Below, piece after piece: positions 51,482 through 59,548 of a stretch of DNA of 64,000 nt (positions are counted from its first letter, which is position 1; every line of letters begins with the position of its first letter). The DNA comes from Selenomonas ruminantium subsp. lactilytica TAM6421 (lineage in GTDB: Bacteria > Bacillota > Negativicutes > Selenomonadales > Selenomonadaceae): positions 1,302,001-1,366,000 of the forward strand of contig NC_017068.1 of the NCBI RefSeq assembly GCF_000284095.1, in the 5' to 3' direction. The notes under the pieces were generated by a model. It worked only from the letters and a program-made list of their open reading frames with translations, had not been told where the DNA came from and made no database searches. A program made the position numbers and the translations under genes.

Positions 51482-51612
51482 CTGGATTTTTTTGTTTTTG
51501 ACGCCCATTATAAACGGGCGGAGCCGAGAAAGCGCAAGGGCGCGAAGCGGCAGAGCGAACCCTTGCACTTTTCTGGCGCAGCCCGTATAATGCGGCAGAC
51601 AAAAACAAAATC
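51482..51612 (-). ncRNA. structured leader element of ssb (candidate RNA or DNA cruciform)
   Basis: Outer arms TTTTGTTTTTGACGCCCATTATA and its near reverse complement ending ACAAAAACAAAA enclose a second stem AGAAAGCGCAAGGG/CCCTTGCACTTTTCT, whose loop holds CGAAGCGGCAGAG. A similarly built element with shared TTTTTTGACGC, GAAGCGGCA and an A-rich right arm lies at 63,712. Both sit just upstream of minus-strand genes. Confidence 0.5.
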
Positions 51613-51689
51613 TGTAATGATAAAGAAAAAGATGGCTGCCGCCATCTGATAATGTTTGTTATCCTGTTGCGGCAGGAATCTGCCGCAGT

Positions 51690-51705
51690 GTAATGGTTTG
51701 TAATG
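51690..51705. repeat. GTAATG repeat pair
   Basis: GTAATGGTTTGTAATG: two units ten bases apart, on the promoter side of the ssb leader element; one more isolated GTAATG occurs at 51614. Confidence 0.65.
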
Positions 51706-51762
51706 ATTTGCAGAGGAATATCTGGAGGCTGTGTAGAAAATATGCAAAAAGCTGATGGGGCG

Positions 51763-51779
51763 ATGTTAATTATTAACAT
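51763..51779. repeat. palindrome 5 (candidate parS)
   Basis: ATGTTAATTATTAACAT, 17 bases perfect around 51771, just upstream of the zinc-ribbon gene's ribosome-binding site. Confidence 0.8.
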
Positions 51780-51794
51780 GGGGAGGATGCTACT

Positions 51795-52019
51795 ATGGCT
51801 AAGTACTACGATGGCTGCCCTCGGTGTGGCAGAAGAGACTTTGGTGAGATCCTGCACTGCAAGCGGTGCAATACGGATTTCTGTACGAAATGCCAGGGAA
51901 AGCGGAAGCTGACAGATGGCACGGAATATGCGTGCTGTCCACGGTGTGGCGCAGAAATTGACGATGACGATACGGTGGTCGTTGTTACCACAGAGAAGGA
52001 AAACGCCAAGAATAGGTAA
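51795..52019 (+). CDS. small zinc-ribbon protein
   Basis: 74 residues with four Cys pairs: CPRCGRRDFG, CKRCNTDFCTKCQGK and CCPRCGAEIDDDD, so probably two zinc sites, followed by a Val-rich strand and a charged tail. ATG 51795 lies behind GGGGAGGATG. Function unknown; similar small ribbons are common on plasmids. Confidence 0.8.
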   Translation: MAKYYDGCPRCGRRDFGEILHCKRCNTDFCTKCQGKRKLTDGTEYACCPRCGAEIDDDDTVVVVTTEKENAKNR

Positions 52020-52094
52020 AATGTAACTTTGTATCCTGTGTGTGCATAAACGATACTGAAACAGAGATAATTAAGCTGTTTTTGACAATAAGTG

Positions 52095-52123
52095 TTGACT
52101 TTATCTGCATAATGTATTATATT
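52095..52123 (+). promoter_or_regulatory. promoter of the cyclase-family gene
   Basis: TTGACT (52095-52100), 17-base spacer, TATATT (52118-52123); about 40 bases before the start codon. Confidence 0.5.
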
Positions 52124-52165
52124 ACCTATCAAATAAATATGTAATAAGCTATGGAGGTGCATCCT

Positions 52166-52933
52166 ATGGGTCATCAGTTATGGAATCTTATCAATGAGCT
52201 GCAGTCAGAGAAATATGAGTGGGTGGATTTAAGCCATTCATTGAACAATGACAGTCCTTACTGGGCAGGGATACCTGAGGGGTCAGTAGAGCTGTCCAAG
52301 ACCGTATTTGACTGGGGAAATCCTATGCTTGAATGTCTGATCCAGACATTCAAGTTTCCGGGGCAGTTTGGTACGCATATTGATTTTCCCGGTCACTTCG
52401 TCAAGGATGCGCCTCTATCGGAAAAATTCGGTGTTAAGCATATGCTTTACCCATTGGTCGTAATAGATATCAGAGATAAGGTGCACGAGGATGTGCATTA
52501 CGCTGTTACGGTGGAGGATATCAAGGCATTTGAGGCAAAATATGGAGACATACCTGATGGGGCCTTTGTGGCGCTGAATGCCGGCTGGGCAAAGAACTGG
52601 CCTGACATGGATAAATTGTCAGGGATTGATGAGGATGGTAATGAAAATGCTCCCGGCTGGTCGCTGGAAGCACTGAAGTATATTTACGAGGTGCGCAATG
52701 CGGCGGCCAATGGCCATGAAACTTTGGATACGGATGCCAGCGCAGTAGCTGCCGCTGCTGGTGATTTGGTATGCGAACGTTATGTGCTCAGTAAGGGGAA
52801 GCTGCAGATTGAAGTATTGAATAATCTGGATAAGGTAGCACCAGTGGGAGCGTTGCTGTTTGCTGCCTGGCCTAATATTGAACAGGCTACGGGATTGCCT
52901 GTCCGTGTGCTGGCAATCACACCGAAAAAATGA
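52166..52933 (+). CDS. cyclase family protein (kynurenine formamidase-like)
   Basis: 255 residues from ATG 52166, behind GGAGGTG. Metal-binding motif FGTHIDFPGHF (HxGTHxDxPxH variant with F for x) and WVDLSHSLNNDSPYWAG at the N-terminus define the cyclase/formamidase superfamily. The middle contains GAFVALNAGWAKNWPD. Manganese- or zinc-dependent hydrolase; substrate unknown (family includes arylformamidase and isatin hydrolase). Confidence 0.88.
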   Translation: MGHQLWNLINELQSEKYEWVDLSHSLNNDSPYWAGIPEGSVELSKTVFDWGNPMLECLIQTFKFPGQFGTHIDFPGHFVKDAPLSEKFGVKHMLYPLVVIDIRDKVHEDVHYAVTVEDIKAFEAKYGDIPDGAFVALNAGWAKNWPDMDKLSGIDEDGNENAPGWSLEALKYIYEVRNAAANGHETLDTDASAVAAAAGDLVCERYVLSKGKLQIEVLNNLDKVAPVGALLFAAWPNIEQATGLPVRVLAITPKK

Positions 52934-53095
52934 TTGGATAAACGAGAAAAAGAGTCTTGCTGGGCTAAACTGGCAAGGCTTTTTCATTGCACAAAAAAGA
53001 CATAGATGCTTGAAGTGTCCTTGCTTGTGTGGTATGCTGTTGGAACTGTCGCTAAAATGCGGTACAATAACTAAGAAGATGTGGAGGAAAAGGGC

Positions 53096-53338
53096 TTGTT
53101 GAAATTTGACGGCAAGGAATATCCCACGAGATTGATTGCCTTGGATATACCTGATTACCGTGGAGAACAATTGCTAAGTGTAAATCAGCTGGATGTTGCC
53201 CTTATGACAAGGGGCGGCTGCTATGTATCGGAGGAAGCCCGGGCTATTGATGAAGAAGTGTTCTTCTATGTTCCGGACAAGATGATTGATGCTGAGGAGA
53301 ATATTCTCATACAGTATGTGAAGGATATGGTTGCATAA
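53096..53338 (+). CDS. hypothetical 80-residue protein
   Basis: Probable start TTG 53096 (or 53099), spaced behind GGAGG (53083-53087); an upstream GTG overlaps that site. Reads LLKFDGKEYPTRLIALDIPDYRGEQLLSV and ends EENILIQYVKDMVA. Soluble, acidic, no family recognised; size and composition are like small element-borne proteins. Confidence 0.65.
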   Translation: MLKFDGKEYPTRLIALDIPDYRGEQLLSVNQLDVALMTRGGCYVSEEARAIDEEVFFYVPDKMIDAEENILIQYVKDMVA

Positions 53339-53349
53339 GGCACTGCGTC

Positions 53350-53368
53350 GATGTTAATTATTAACATC
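53350..53368. repeat. palindrome 6 (candidate parS)
   Basis: G-ATGTTAATTATTAACAT-C, 19 bases perfect around 53359, 12 bases behind the preceding stop. Confidence 0.8.
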
Positions 53369-53449
53369 CAGTAAAGGGATGGAAGGCCGGTAATCTGGTA
53401 TTTCATCCGCACTGGTAAGTGGATATCGTTATATATAGAAAAAAACCGA

Positions 53450-53482
53450 CACTCCGAGGGATGAAACCTTCGGAGTGTTTGC
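53450..53482 (+). terminator. terminator-like hairpin
   Basis: CACTCCGAGG / CCTTCGGAGTG (one bulged T) followed by TTT; A-rich on the left. Confidence 0.7.
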
Positions 53483-53598
53483 TGTATATATGACAAAAAT
53501 GGTTGAAGGTCTAATGAATTCTTAAGAAAGAACTAAACAGATTCTAAGAAACAGGTGATAAAATTTATCAGTATTTATATGAAACTTAGAAAATAGCA

Positions 53599-54339
53599 TT
53601 GCATATGCCGTGCAGCCAAGAATTATGGAGAAATGGAGTCAGATTAGTGGAAGCAGAATTAAATGAGGTACAGGAAGCGAAAAAAGAGCCAGTAGACAAG
53701 GGCTGGTACAGTTATTTTTTATGGGTGAATTGGTTGGTTACATACGCAACTCTTCGGCAAGATTCAATACAAATGCTTATTGCTAGTGTTGCCTACGCGT
53801 TGATAACCTTTTATGTGGCCTGTCGGAGCAAAAGCTTACAGTTTTGTCTGAAGATGCTCCCGGGAGTATTACTGAGCATGTTCCTAGCTTTAAAAGGTTT
53901 CGAGCTGATTGGGGGAGCGGCCTTTGGAATAGCACTCATTGCAGCATTGTACTCAAATAGGAAGCGGTTCAAGATGTATGGGAAATACAAGTCATTTATG
54001 GCATTTTATGGCGCTCTTGTGCTTATGTGGATTGGGTTCGTTGGAATTCCCTTCATCGCGCTGATGCTGGGCAACCTCGGTCAAAATGTAACTTATACAA
54101 CACCACGCTGGGTGGATATAACCTGGAGTATACTGACATGCTTGGCTTTGTGGTGGCTGTTTCATAGGGAACAAACAAATGGCCGCAGATTTTGGGAAAC
54201 AATGCGAATCTTGTATCTTTTTCCTATAGTATTTGCGATACTCCTAATCGATTGGGCTACACTGATACCAATAAAATTCATCTCCGGCAAGAGTGCTTTG
54301 GGGGATGATGAACATGATTATTTTGCATGGGAGAGCTAG
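53599..54339 (+). CDS. hypothetical multi-pass membrane protein
   Basis: About 230-246 residues; the GTG at 53647 is an equally possible start. Six or so hydrophobic helices (WVNWLVTYATL, QMLIASVAYALITFYVA, FGIALIAALYS, FMAFYGALVLMWIGFVGIPF, SILTCLALWWLF, LFPIVFAILLIDWATLIPI). Polar N- and C-termini. No family recognised. First gene of the low-GC immunity-like cluster. Confidence 0.7.
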   Translation: MHMPCSQELWRNGVRLVEAELNEVQEAKKEPVDKGWYSYFLWVNWLVTYATLRQDSIQMLIASVAYALITFYVACRSKSLQFCLKMLPGVLLSMFLALKGFELIGGAAFGIALIAALYSNRKRFKMYGKYKSFMAFYGALVLMWIGFVGIPFIALMLGNLGQNVTYTTPRWVDITWSILTCLALWWLFHREQTNGRRFWETMRILYLFPIVFAILLIDWATLIPIKFISGKSALGDDEHDYFAWES

Positions 54340-54429
54340 AATATGAGTGAAAATAGCTAAAGCAGAAATAATATATATAGTCTCCTAAAAATACAATAAT
54401 CATGACAACACTAAATAGAAGGATTTCAA

Positions 54430-54849
54430 ATGGATGATAGAAACGAGAGCCCCTGGGGCGTTTTGATATTTTTTATTATTTTGCTTGTGGTGTTAGGGCG
54501 AGGGTACTTTGTGGAAGATGAGGTTTGCGAGAGGGATCTCAGGGAGATGTATTCCATTTACGATTCCTTAGCTGTTCCTGAACAGACTGTTGAAGTTAAA
54601 CTGCATGATAGGAAAAAGTGGGGGAGTTCTGTTTCATTGGATGCAGAATTAGCAACTACCTTATCAGATGATGAAATTAAAGCCTTTTACATGCAGTATT
54701 TATCTAAAAATGGATGGGTTTATCATGAGAAAGATAATAGATATATGAAAGATGGATTGAGGCTTGTTGTCAGGAAAAAGAAAGAAGGAAAGTACTCTGT
54801 AGGAATAGTTAAGTTTTATAACTATAGACTTGCCAATGTAAAAGAGTAA
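54430..54849 (+). CDS. membrane-anchored protein, family A copy 1
   Basis: 139 residues: one N-terminal membrane helix (GVLIFFIILLVVLGRGYF), then an extracytoplasmic or cytoplasmic domain with MYSIYDSLAVPEQTVEV, VSLDAELATTLSDDEIKAFYMQYLSKNGW and GLRLVVRKKK. The same order of motifs is found in the proteins at 57,277 and 57,732, so the three are paralogues. The domain recalls small lipoprotein-like immunity proteins; function unknown. Confidence 0.75.
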   Translation: MDDRNESPWGVLIFFIILLVVLGRGYFVEDEVCERDLREMYSIYDSLAVPEQTVEVKLHDRKKWGSSVSLDAELATTLSDDEIKAFYMQYLSKNGWVYHEKDNRYMKDGLRLVVRKKKEGKYSVGIVKFYNYRLANVKE

Positions 54850-54871
54850 AGTATTAGAAATGGTGGAATAT

Positions 54872-55387
54872 ATGAAAAAGGTTAATTTCAAGTATTTTCC
54901 AAACTTATATGAAGATGATGCCTTGATTCATGCAGAGGGAGTATGCCAGTGCTGTGGCAAGAATGTAAATGAATATATCGAAACAATGTATTCCAAAGAG
55001 GATGTTGACTGCATATGTCTCCAGTGTGTCAGTAATGGAAGTGCCGCAGCAAAATTTCAAGGCGAATTTATTGATGATGCAGATCCGGTAAGTGATCCAG
55101 CTAAGCGGGACGAATTATTTCATAGGACACCAGGGTACCTTTCCTGGCAGGGAGAATACTGGCTTGCATGCTGCGATGATTATTGTAAGTATATTGGATA
55201 TGCAGGAATCGAAGAACTCGAAAAATTAGGATGTAAAGAGGAAGCTCTAAATGAATATGTGCAGCGTGATCCATTAATCCCTATAGAAGATTTGGAAGAA
55301 TGCTTAAATAAAGATGGCTATATGCGTGGCTATTTGTTTCAATGCCTGCATTGTGGGAAATATCATTTATGGGTTGATATGGATTGA
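54872..55387 (+). CDS. CbrC family (UPF0167) protein
   Basis: 171 residues from ATG 54872, behind GGTGGAA. FKYFPNLYEDDALIHAEGVCQCCGKNVNEYIETMYSKEDVDCICLQCVSNGSAAAKF: zinc-type Cys pairs, then TPGYLSWQGEYWLACCDDYCKYIGYAG and a final CLHCGKYHLWVD, which together are the CbrC pattern. CbrC confers colicin E2 tolerance in E. coli and relatives occur as immunity-type genes in polymorphic toxin clusters. Confidence 0.9.
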   Translation: MKKVNFKYFPNLYEDDALIHAEGVCQCCGKNVNEYIETMYSKEDVDCICLQCVSNGSAAAKFQGEFIDDADPVSDPAKRDELFHRTPGYLSWQGEYWLACCDDYCKYIGYAGIEELEKLGCKEEALNEYVQRDPLIPIEDLEECLNKDGYMRGYLFQCLHCGKYHLWVDMD

Positions 55388-55400
55388 AGATAAACTATTG

Positions 55401-55976
55401 ATGGATATGGATGATACGATGAGCAGCAACGAAGTAAAGAAGAAGTTTTATGAAGATATGCAATCGTTTTATGAGAAGCAGGATAAATATAATTTTCTGT
55501 ATGCAATATCTAAAGGAGAAGTTAAAGAATATTTGCGAGGAGATGGGGAATATCGAAAATATTCAGCATCAGATTTTTACATTGCCTATGAGCCTACGGA
55601 GACAGGCAGGGTTATAAAAGATGTCTTTTTTACTGAAGTTACTAAAGCAGGGGCCGTGGATATGTTTTTTGATTATCTGGGACAGATGGCTGGAGAATCC
55701 GCATTGGGCGCGTATTTAACCTTTGACTATGTTGGGGCGTTGAAATATGAGGATAAGGAACATACGATAAACATAGAACCATATAAAAATAGGGTGAAAG
55801 ACTTAGAAGAAACAGTGACAAATAGTCTGCTGAAGTATCGTGAGGAGCTGCAGGATGAGATCCGATTTCCAAACGGGTGGAATACTGTTAATCCCTGGGA
55901 TGAGATAGCGAGACGCTGGAATGATGTATTAGATACTTCGAAAGGGTTAAGAAGGGTAACAGGAGATGCGGGATGA
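55401..55976 (+). CDS. hypothetical protein in immunity-like cluster
   Basis: 191 residues from the ATG at 55401, 14 bases after the CbrC stop. Alpha/beta composition, FYIAYEPTETGRVIKDVFFTEVTKAGAVDMFFDYLGQMAG in the middle, Trp-rich C-terminus (NGWNTVNPWDEIARRWND). Not recognised. Overlaps the SUKH gene by four bases, so it belongs to the same transcript. Confidence 0.75.
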   Translation: MDMDDTMSSNEVKKKFYEDMQSFYEKQDKYNFLYAISKGEVKEYLRGDGEYRKYSASDFYIAYEPTETGRVIKDVFFTEVTKAGAVDMFFDYLGQMAGESALGAYLTFDYVGALKYEDKEHTINIEPYKNRVKDLEETVTNSLLKYREELQDEIRFPNGWNTVNPWDEIARRWNDVLDTSKGLRRVTGDAG

Positions 55977-56422
55977 ACAATAAGATCAACTCATCGTATC
56001 CGAAAATCGGAGATGCAGATATTCGAAGAGCAGAAGAACTTTTGGGAGTCAGACTGCCGGAGAGTATGAAAAAGTTCTATTTGGAAAATAATGGCGGCAT
56101 GCCGGAGTGTGATGTTTATATTAGCGATGGCTATGAGTATATGGTGAATTATTTTATGCCGCTAATTCTTCCCGATGGGCTGGATGACACAGTGATAGCC
56201 ACCAAAAGACTTATTGATGACGTGTCACCAAGCTGGTTTATTCCTATTGCCGATGATGGAGGAGAGCTGCTTTATGGTTTCAGTACAGCTGACGAAGAGC
56301 CAGGAGCCATTTACTGCTGGATAACAGATTATGATTACGGTGAAAATCCGGAGGAATATATGGTTCATCTATGTGGCAACATACAGGACTTCATCGAGGG
56401 TATGATAAAGGTTGAAGATTAA
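55973..56422 (+). CDS. SMI1/KNR4 (SUKH) family immunity-type protein
   Basis: 149 residues with the SUKH signature: IRRAEELLGVRLPESMKKFYLENNGGMPE near the start, then VSPSWFIPIADDGGELLYGFST and GAIYCWITDYD. SUKH proteins are the commonest immunity proteins of polymorphic toxins; no toxin gene is adjacent. Overlaps the upstream gene (ATGA). Confidence 0.92.
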   Translation: MNNKINSSYPKIGDADIRRAEELLGVRLPESMKKFYLENNGGMPECDVYISDGYEYMVNYFMPLILPDGLDDTVIATKRLIDDVSPSWFIPIADDGGELLYGFSTADEEPGAIYCWITDYDYGENPEEYMVHLCGNIQDFIEGMIKVED

Positions 56423-56440
56423 TCGGACAGAGGCGGGAGC

Positions 56441-57226
56441 ATGAATATAGCGGAGACAAGGGCAAAACTGGAAGAAAACCATGTGCCTAAGGATATGTAT
56501 AGCTTTGGATGGACAACTTCGGAAATGATGTGCATCGAGTATAAGAAGAAACAGTGGGAGGTTTATTACAGCGAAAGAGGCTCCAAGTGTGGTGTCAAGA
56601 TATTCAAGAAAGAAAATGAAGCATGTAAGTATTTCTATGATATGGTAATGCAAAATTTTAAGCAGCATCAGGAATATCTCCTGCATGATAGAATAAACAA
56701 ATTAAGACCACTCTTGGAAAGACCTTACCGGGAGGATGATTTGTTTTACCGTGATGATATGACTGTTCCGCACAGCAAGGAGGAATGGGACGGGCTTCAA
56801 AAGGAACATAATATAAAATTCCCGCTTGATTACATGGATTATATCAATGCGTATGGGCTGGGAGCGGTTGATAGCGTCTTATGGATATATAGTCCGTGGT
56901 GTGAGATTGATGGCTTTAATTTATTTAAAGCTGGCAAAAAAGTCCTGGAGGCATACAGAGCTTCACTAAAAGATTTTCCTGAAGGATTGCTCCCCTTGGG
57001 AAGAACTAATAATGGAGTAGATATTTTTTGGCAAAATACGGATGAAGACCCGGATAAGTGGCCTCTGATTGTATGTGAAGAAAGTTCAGCTGACTTTCAC
57101 GAATATGCGTTGTCCATTACAGAGTTTCTAGTGGGGGTAATAAAAGGGACAGTACAGTGTGATGCCTTACCGGAAAATTGGAGTGGTGCAGGACATTTGA
57201 ATTTTATTCCCTATAAGGAACAATGA
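56441..57226 (+). CDS. SUKH-domain protein with N-terminal extension
   Basis: 261 residues. Residues ~1-75 are a small domain of unknown type (WEVYYSERGSKCGVKIFKKENEACKYFYDMV resembles an immunity-style WGR-like sheet). Residues ~105-245 are SUKH: WDGLQKEHNIKFPLDYMDYINAYGLGAVD...FPEGLLPLGRTNNGVDIFWQNTDEDPDKWPLIV. The last codons (NWSGAGHLNFIPYKEQ) recur as a decayed fragment 1.1 kb downstream. Confidence 0.88.
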   Translation: MNIAETRAKLEENHVPKDMYSFGWTTSEMMCIEYKKKQWEVYYSERGSKCGVKIFKKENEACKYFYDMVMQNFKQHQEYLLHDRINKLRPLLERPYREDDLFYRDDMTVPHSKEEWDGLQKEHNIKFPLDYMDYINAYGLGAVDSVLWIYSPWCEIDGFNLFKAGKKVLEAYRASLKDFPEGLLPLGRTNNGVDIFWQNTDEDPDKWPLIVCEESSADFHEYALSITEFLVGVIKGTVQCDALPENWSGAGHLNFIPYKEQ

Positions 57227-57276
57227 GGATATAAGAACTGTTTCGATTAAATTTAAAAATTGCAGAGTATAATTAT

Positions 57277-57684
57277 ATGAAAAAAATAGCTATGTATATC
57301 GTTGGTATGTTTGCTGTGCTGTCGTTATTGCATACAATCGTGAATTATAGTATAAATGGTGATGATTTTCAAAAAGACCCTAAAGTGATGGTGGAAATTT
57401 ACGATAGCTTGCCAATCCCAGAATATACTAAGGAAGTTGATAAGAAGGATATATCGAGACCGAGAACGTCTGCCTTTTTGGATATTTACTATCATACGGA
57501 TTTACCAAACGATAAAATAATGAATTATTATATCGATAAATTAACGAAAGATGGCTGGAAACAAATAGAATATAGAGGTGGCAAGGGGATTCTGTTTCAA
57601 AAAGGCAAATGGAAAATTGCCGTAAATGAGGGGGAGTCGGAATATAATCTAGAAATTTTTAAGTTTTATGGAATATCTGATTGA
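57277..57684 (+). CDS. membrane-anchored protein, family A copy 2
   Basis: 135 residues: N-terminal helix (KIAMYIVGMFAVLSLLHTIVNYS), then DFQKDPKVMVEIYDSLPIPEYT, SAFLDIYYHTDLPNDKIMNYYIDKLTKDGWKQIE and FQKGKWKIAVNE. Closest to copy 3, 47 bases downstream; copy 1 at 54,430 is more distant. No ribosome-binding site stronger than an A/G-rich stretch. Function unknown. Confidence 0.78.
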   Translation: MKKIAMYIVGMFAVLSLLHTIVNYSINGDDFQKDPKVMVEIYDSLPIPEYTKEVDKKDISRPRTSAFLDIYYHTDLPNDKIMNYYIDKLTKDGWKQIEYRGGKGILFQKGKWKIAVNEGESEYNLEIFKFYGISD

Positions 57685-57731
57685 TAGATTGATGATATGA
57701 GTTTTGGATATAATGATTAGGTAATGATGCT

Positions 57732-58142
57732 ATGAAACAAGCACGAAAATTAGTACTTTTATTTATGGCGGTTTGTATCCTGTTATCCTTATATGGGTCT
57801 GTTATGAATTATATTGAAAATGGTAATGATTTTGAGCGGGATCCTAAAGTTGTATACGAGATATATGATGATTTGCCAATACCTGATAAAACGCAGGAGA
57901 TTGAAAAGAAAGAATCTATAAGAGAAAGGTCATCTGTATCATTGGATGTTTATTATCATACGAATTTATCTAATGAGCAGATAAGACAATTTTATATTAG
58001 AAATCTTCCTGATAAGGGATGGATACAGATTGAAGACCAAGGCAGTGATGGCATTGCATTTAAAAAGGGAAAATGGAAAATAGCAGTGCATGATGATAAA
58101 GATAAATATCGAGTAGACATTTATAAGATATATAGATATTAA
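57732..58142 (+). CDS. membrane-anchored protein, family A copy 3
   Basis: 136 residues; same layout as copy 2: membrane helix (LVLLFMAVCILLSLYGSVMNYI), DFERDPKVVYEIYDDLPIPD, VSLDVYYHTNLSNEQIRQFYIRNLPDKGWIQIE and FKKGKWKIAVHDD. The pair is a recent tandem duplication. Function unknown. Confidence 0.78.
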   Translation: MKQARKLVLLFMAVCILLSLYGSVMNYIENGNDFERDPKVVYEIYDDLPIPDKTQEIEKKESIRERSSVSLDVYYHTNLSNEQIRQFYIRNLPDKGWIQIEDQGSDGIAFKKGKWKIAVHDDKDKYRVDIYKIYRY

Positions 58143-58153
58143 GGGATAGGAAA

Positions 58154-58318
58154 ATGAAATTTGTATATTTATTATACTTGGTTATTCTAAAGTCGATAGT
58201 TGAGATTATTAGCACACCGGACGATGTTTTCCCTTGGGGGACTTTAGTGTTTGCAAGTTGTGTAGCATGGTGGATACGAAAAAGAGAATCGGAATATAAT
58301 GATCGACATTATAAATAG
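58154..58318 (+). CDS. small membrane protein, 54 residues
   Basis: Short gene starting at ATG 58154, 11 bases after the previous stop, with GGGATAGG ahead. Two hydrophobic segments (FVYLLYLVILKSIVEII and WGTLVFASCVAWWI) and a charged end (RKRESEYNDRHYK). Likely part of the same transcript; no family known. Confidence 0.6.
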   Translation: MKFVYLLYLVILKSIVEIISTPDDVFPWGTLVFASCVAWWIRKRESEYNDRHYK

Positions 58319-58329
58319 AATGGGCTGTA

Positions 58330-58401
58330 TAGTGCTACGCTTTGTCGGAAAACTAGGCTGGTGCAGGGCAGTGGGATTTTACTCCTTATAAGAAACAATG
58401 A
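58330..58401 (+). pseudogene. remnant of a SUKH gene 3' end
   Basis: The bases match the last ~70 bases of the SUKH gene at 56,441-57,226 (there ENWSGAGHLNFIPYKEQ stop), but read EN-stop-AGAGQWDFTPYKKQ-stop, so it is a decayed copy. Only the tail remains, evidence that immunity genes have been duplicated and lost here. Confidence 0.75.
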
Positions 58402-58446
58402 GAATACAAGAGACATCAGGAATAATGGCTGTTAGGATGTGGTCGG

Positions 58447-58887
58447 ATGAAGTTGGATATAGCTAAATTGCGAGAGCCGATGCGAATTGTTTACGATATA
58501 CAAGGCAAGGGAATCCTTCGTAGCCCGAAATATGTTGAGATAAGCAATCCCTCACTAGAACGGTTGCTTGCAATAATCGAACTATTGGATGGAGAAAATA
58601 CAACGGAAGTATCCCTGGAGTGTGAAGAAGCTGGTAAGTGCATGATTATAGGTGGTGGTAATCAAGGGCTGTATAATGTGATGTACATCGAAGAGTTTGG
58701 TGAGAGAAACTATACATTGCTGAAGGAAGGATACGAAGAAGGAAAAGTGCATAAGCTTGTATGTGGCGGTCAGCTGGCAGAATTTGAGGATGAAATCTGT
58801 GTGGATATAGACATGGTAAAAGAAACTGTAGAGTACTATTATCGGGAGCAGGGATTGCATAATGAAAAATACTGGAAATTAGAGTAG
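58447..58887 (+). CDS. Imm1-like immunity protein (tentative)
   Basis: 146 residues, soluble. MIIGGGNQGLYNVMYIEEFGERNYTLL and the end ICVDIDMVKETVEYYYREQGLHNEKYWKLE resemble Imm1-type immunity proteins (G-G-G strand, then a V-D-x-x-x-V-x-x-x-V-x-Y-F helix and a W near the end). Assignment from memory; context of CbrC and SUKH genes supports it. Confidence 0.65.
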   Translation: MKLDIAKLREPMRIVYDIQGKGILRSPKYVEISNPSLERLLAIIELLDGENTTEVSLECEEAGKCMIIGGGNQGLYNVMYIEEFGERNYTLLKEGYEEGKVHKLVCGGQLAEFEDEICVDIDMVKETVEYYYREQGLHNEKYWKLE

Positions 58888-58982
58888 TATTTTATAATGC
58901 CGGAATGCAAATCGAAAATATTTAGGAGTGGCTTATTCTGTGATAGATGTACCCGTTATTTATGGATGGAGGTAAAGGTGTT

Positions 58983-59441
58983 ATGCATGATTATGATTGG
59001 TATTATAACTTGAAAAAAGGTGAAGAACCGGATGAACTGTCAGAAGTAAATGATGTAAGTAAAATGTATGAAAAACTGGCCGAAAAAATTGCTACAGGGT
59101 TGTATATACGATTGTTTGATGAGATATATTCATTTTCACGTGAAGAGAAAAGCGTTTTCTATGGAAATTATCCGACGATTTGGGAGCAGTTAAAATATGA
59201 TGTAGAACATGGAGATTTTTTGAATAAAGACCAGTTGGTGGCAAAATGTAGTGAACTGTTGGATAGAAATACATTGACAGAGATATGGTTGATATGGATT
59301 TATGCATGTAGTCATTCAATGAATCATTCGGTTTATGATGAGCTGCCAGATTTTATGGGGTGTATAGATGATGTAACGGATGTATTATTGGCAGACTTGT
59401 ATAGATCTGCTGAGGATGAAGTTCGAAAAGATGAAGATTGA
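58983..59441 (+). CDS. hypothetical acidic protein in immunity-like cluster
   Basis: 152 residues from ATG 58983 (GGAGG at 58968-58972). Helical, acidic, with HDYDWYYNLKKGEEPDE at the start and LIWIYACSHSMNHSVYDELPDFMG in the second half. Not recognised; its size, charge and place at the end of the cluster are those of an immunity protein. Confidence 0.7.
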   Translation: MHDYDWYYNLKKGEEPDELSEVNDVSKMYEKLAEKIATGLYIRLFDEIYSFSREEKSVFYGNYPTIWEQLKYDVEHGDFLNKDQLVAKCSELLDRNTLTEIWLIWIYACSHSMNHSVYDELPDFMGCIDDVTDVLLADLYRSAEDEVRKDED

Positions 59442-59504
59442 ATCTGAAATTAGATCGTCTAGTCACAGAATATATCTATGCAGAGAGGAAATAAATTATG
59501 ATAT

Positions 59505-59545
59505 GAAAAAAGCTCCGAGATGTGTAGATAACTCAGAGCTTTTAT
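59505..59545. terminator. bidirectional terminator
   Basis: AGCTCCGAG/CTCAGAGCT hairpin with A6 on the left and TTTT on the right, between convergent genes. Confidence 0.85.
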
Positions 59546-59548
59546 ATG

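Larger units (their letters stand above)
51409..51794. other. long intergenic region upstream of ssb
   Basis: 386 bases between divergent genes. It holds the structured element (51482-51612), another small hairpin GATGGCTGCCGCCATC (51631-51646), a GCGGCA/TGCCGC hairpin (51669-51686), GTAATG repeats and palindrome 5. I see no protein gene. Confidence 0.7.

Noticed and set aside
54430-59441. Complete polymorphic toxin system
   Set aside because: Several immunity-type families are present but no toxin domain, RHS/filamentous repeat or secretion marker is found in the window.
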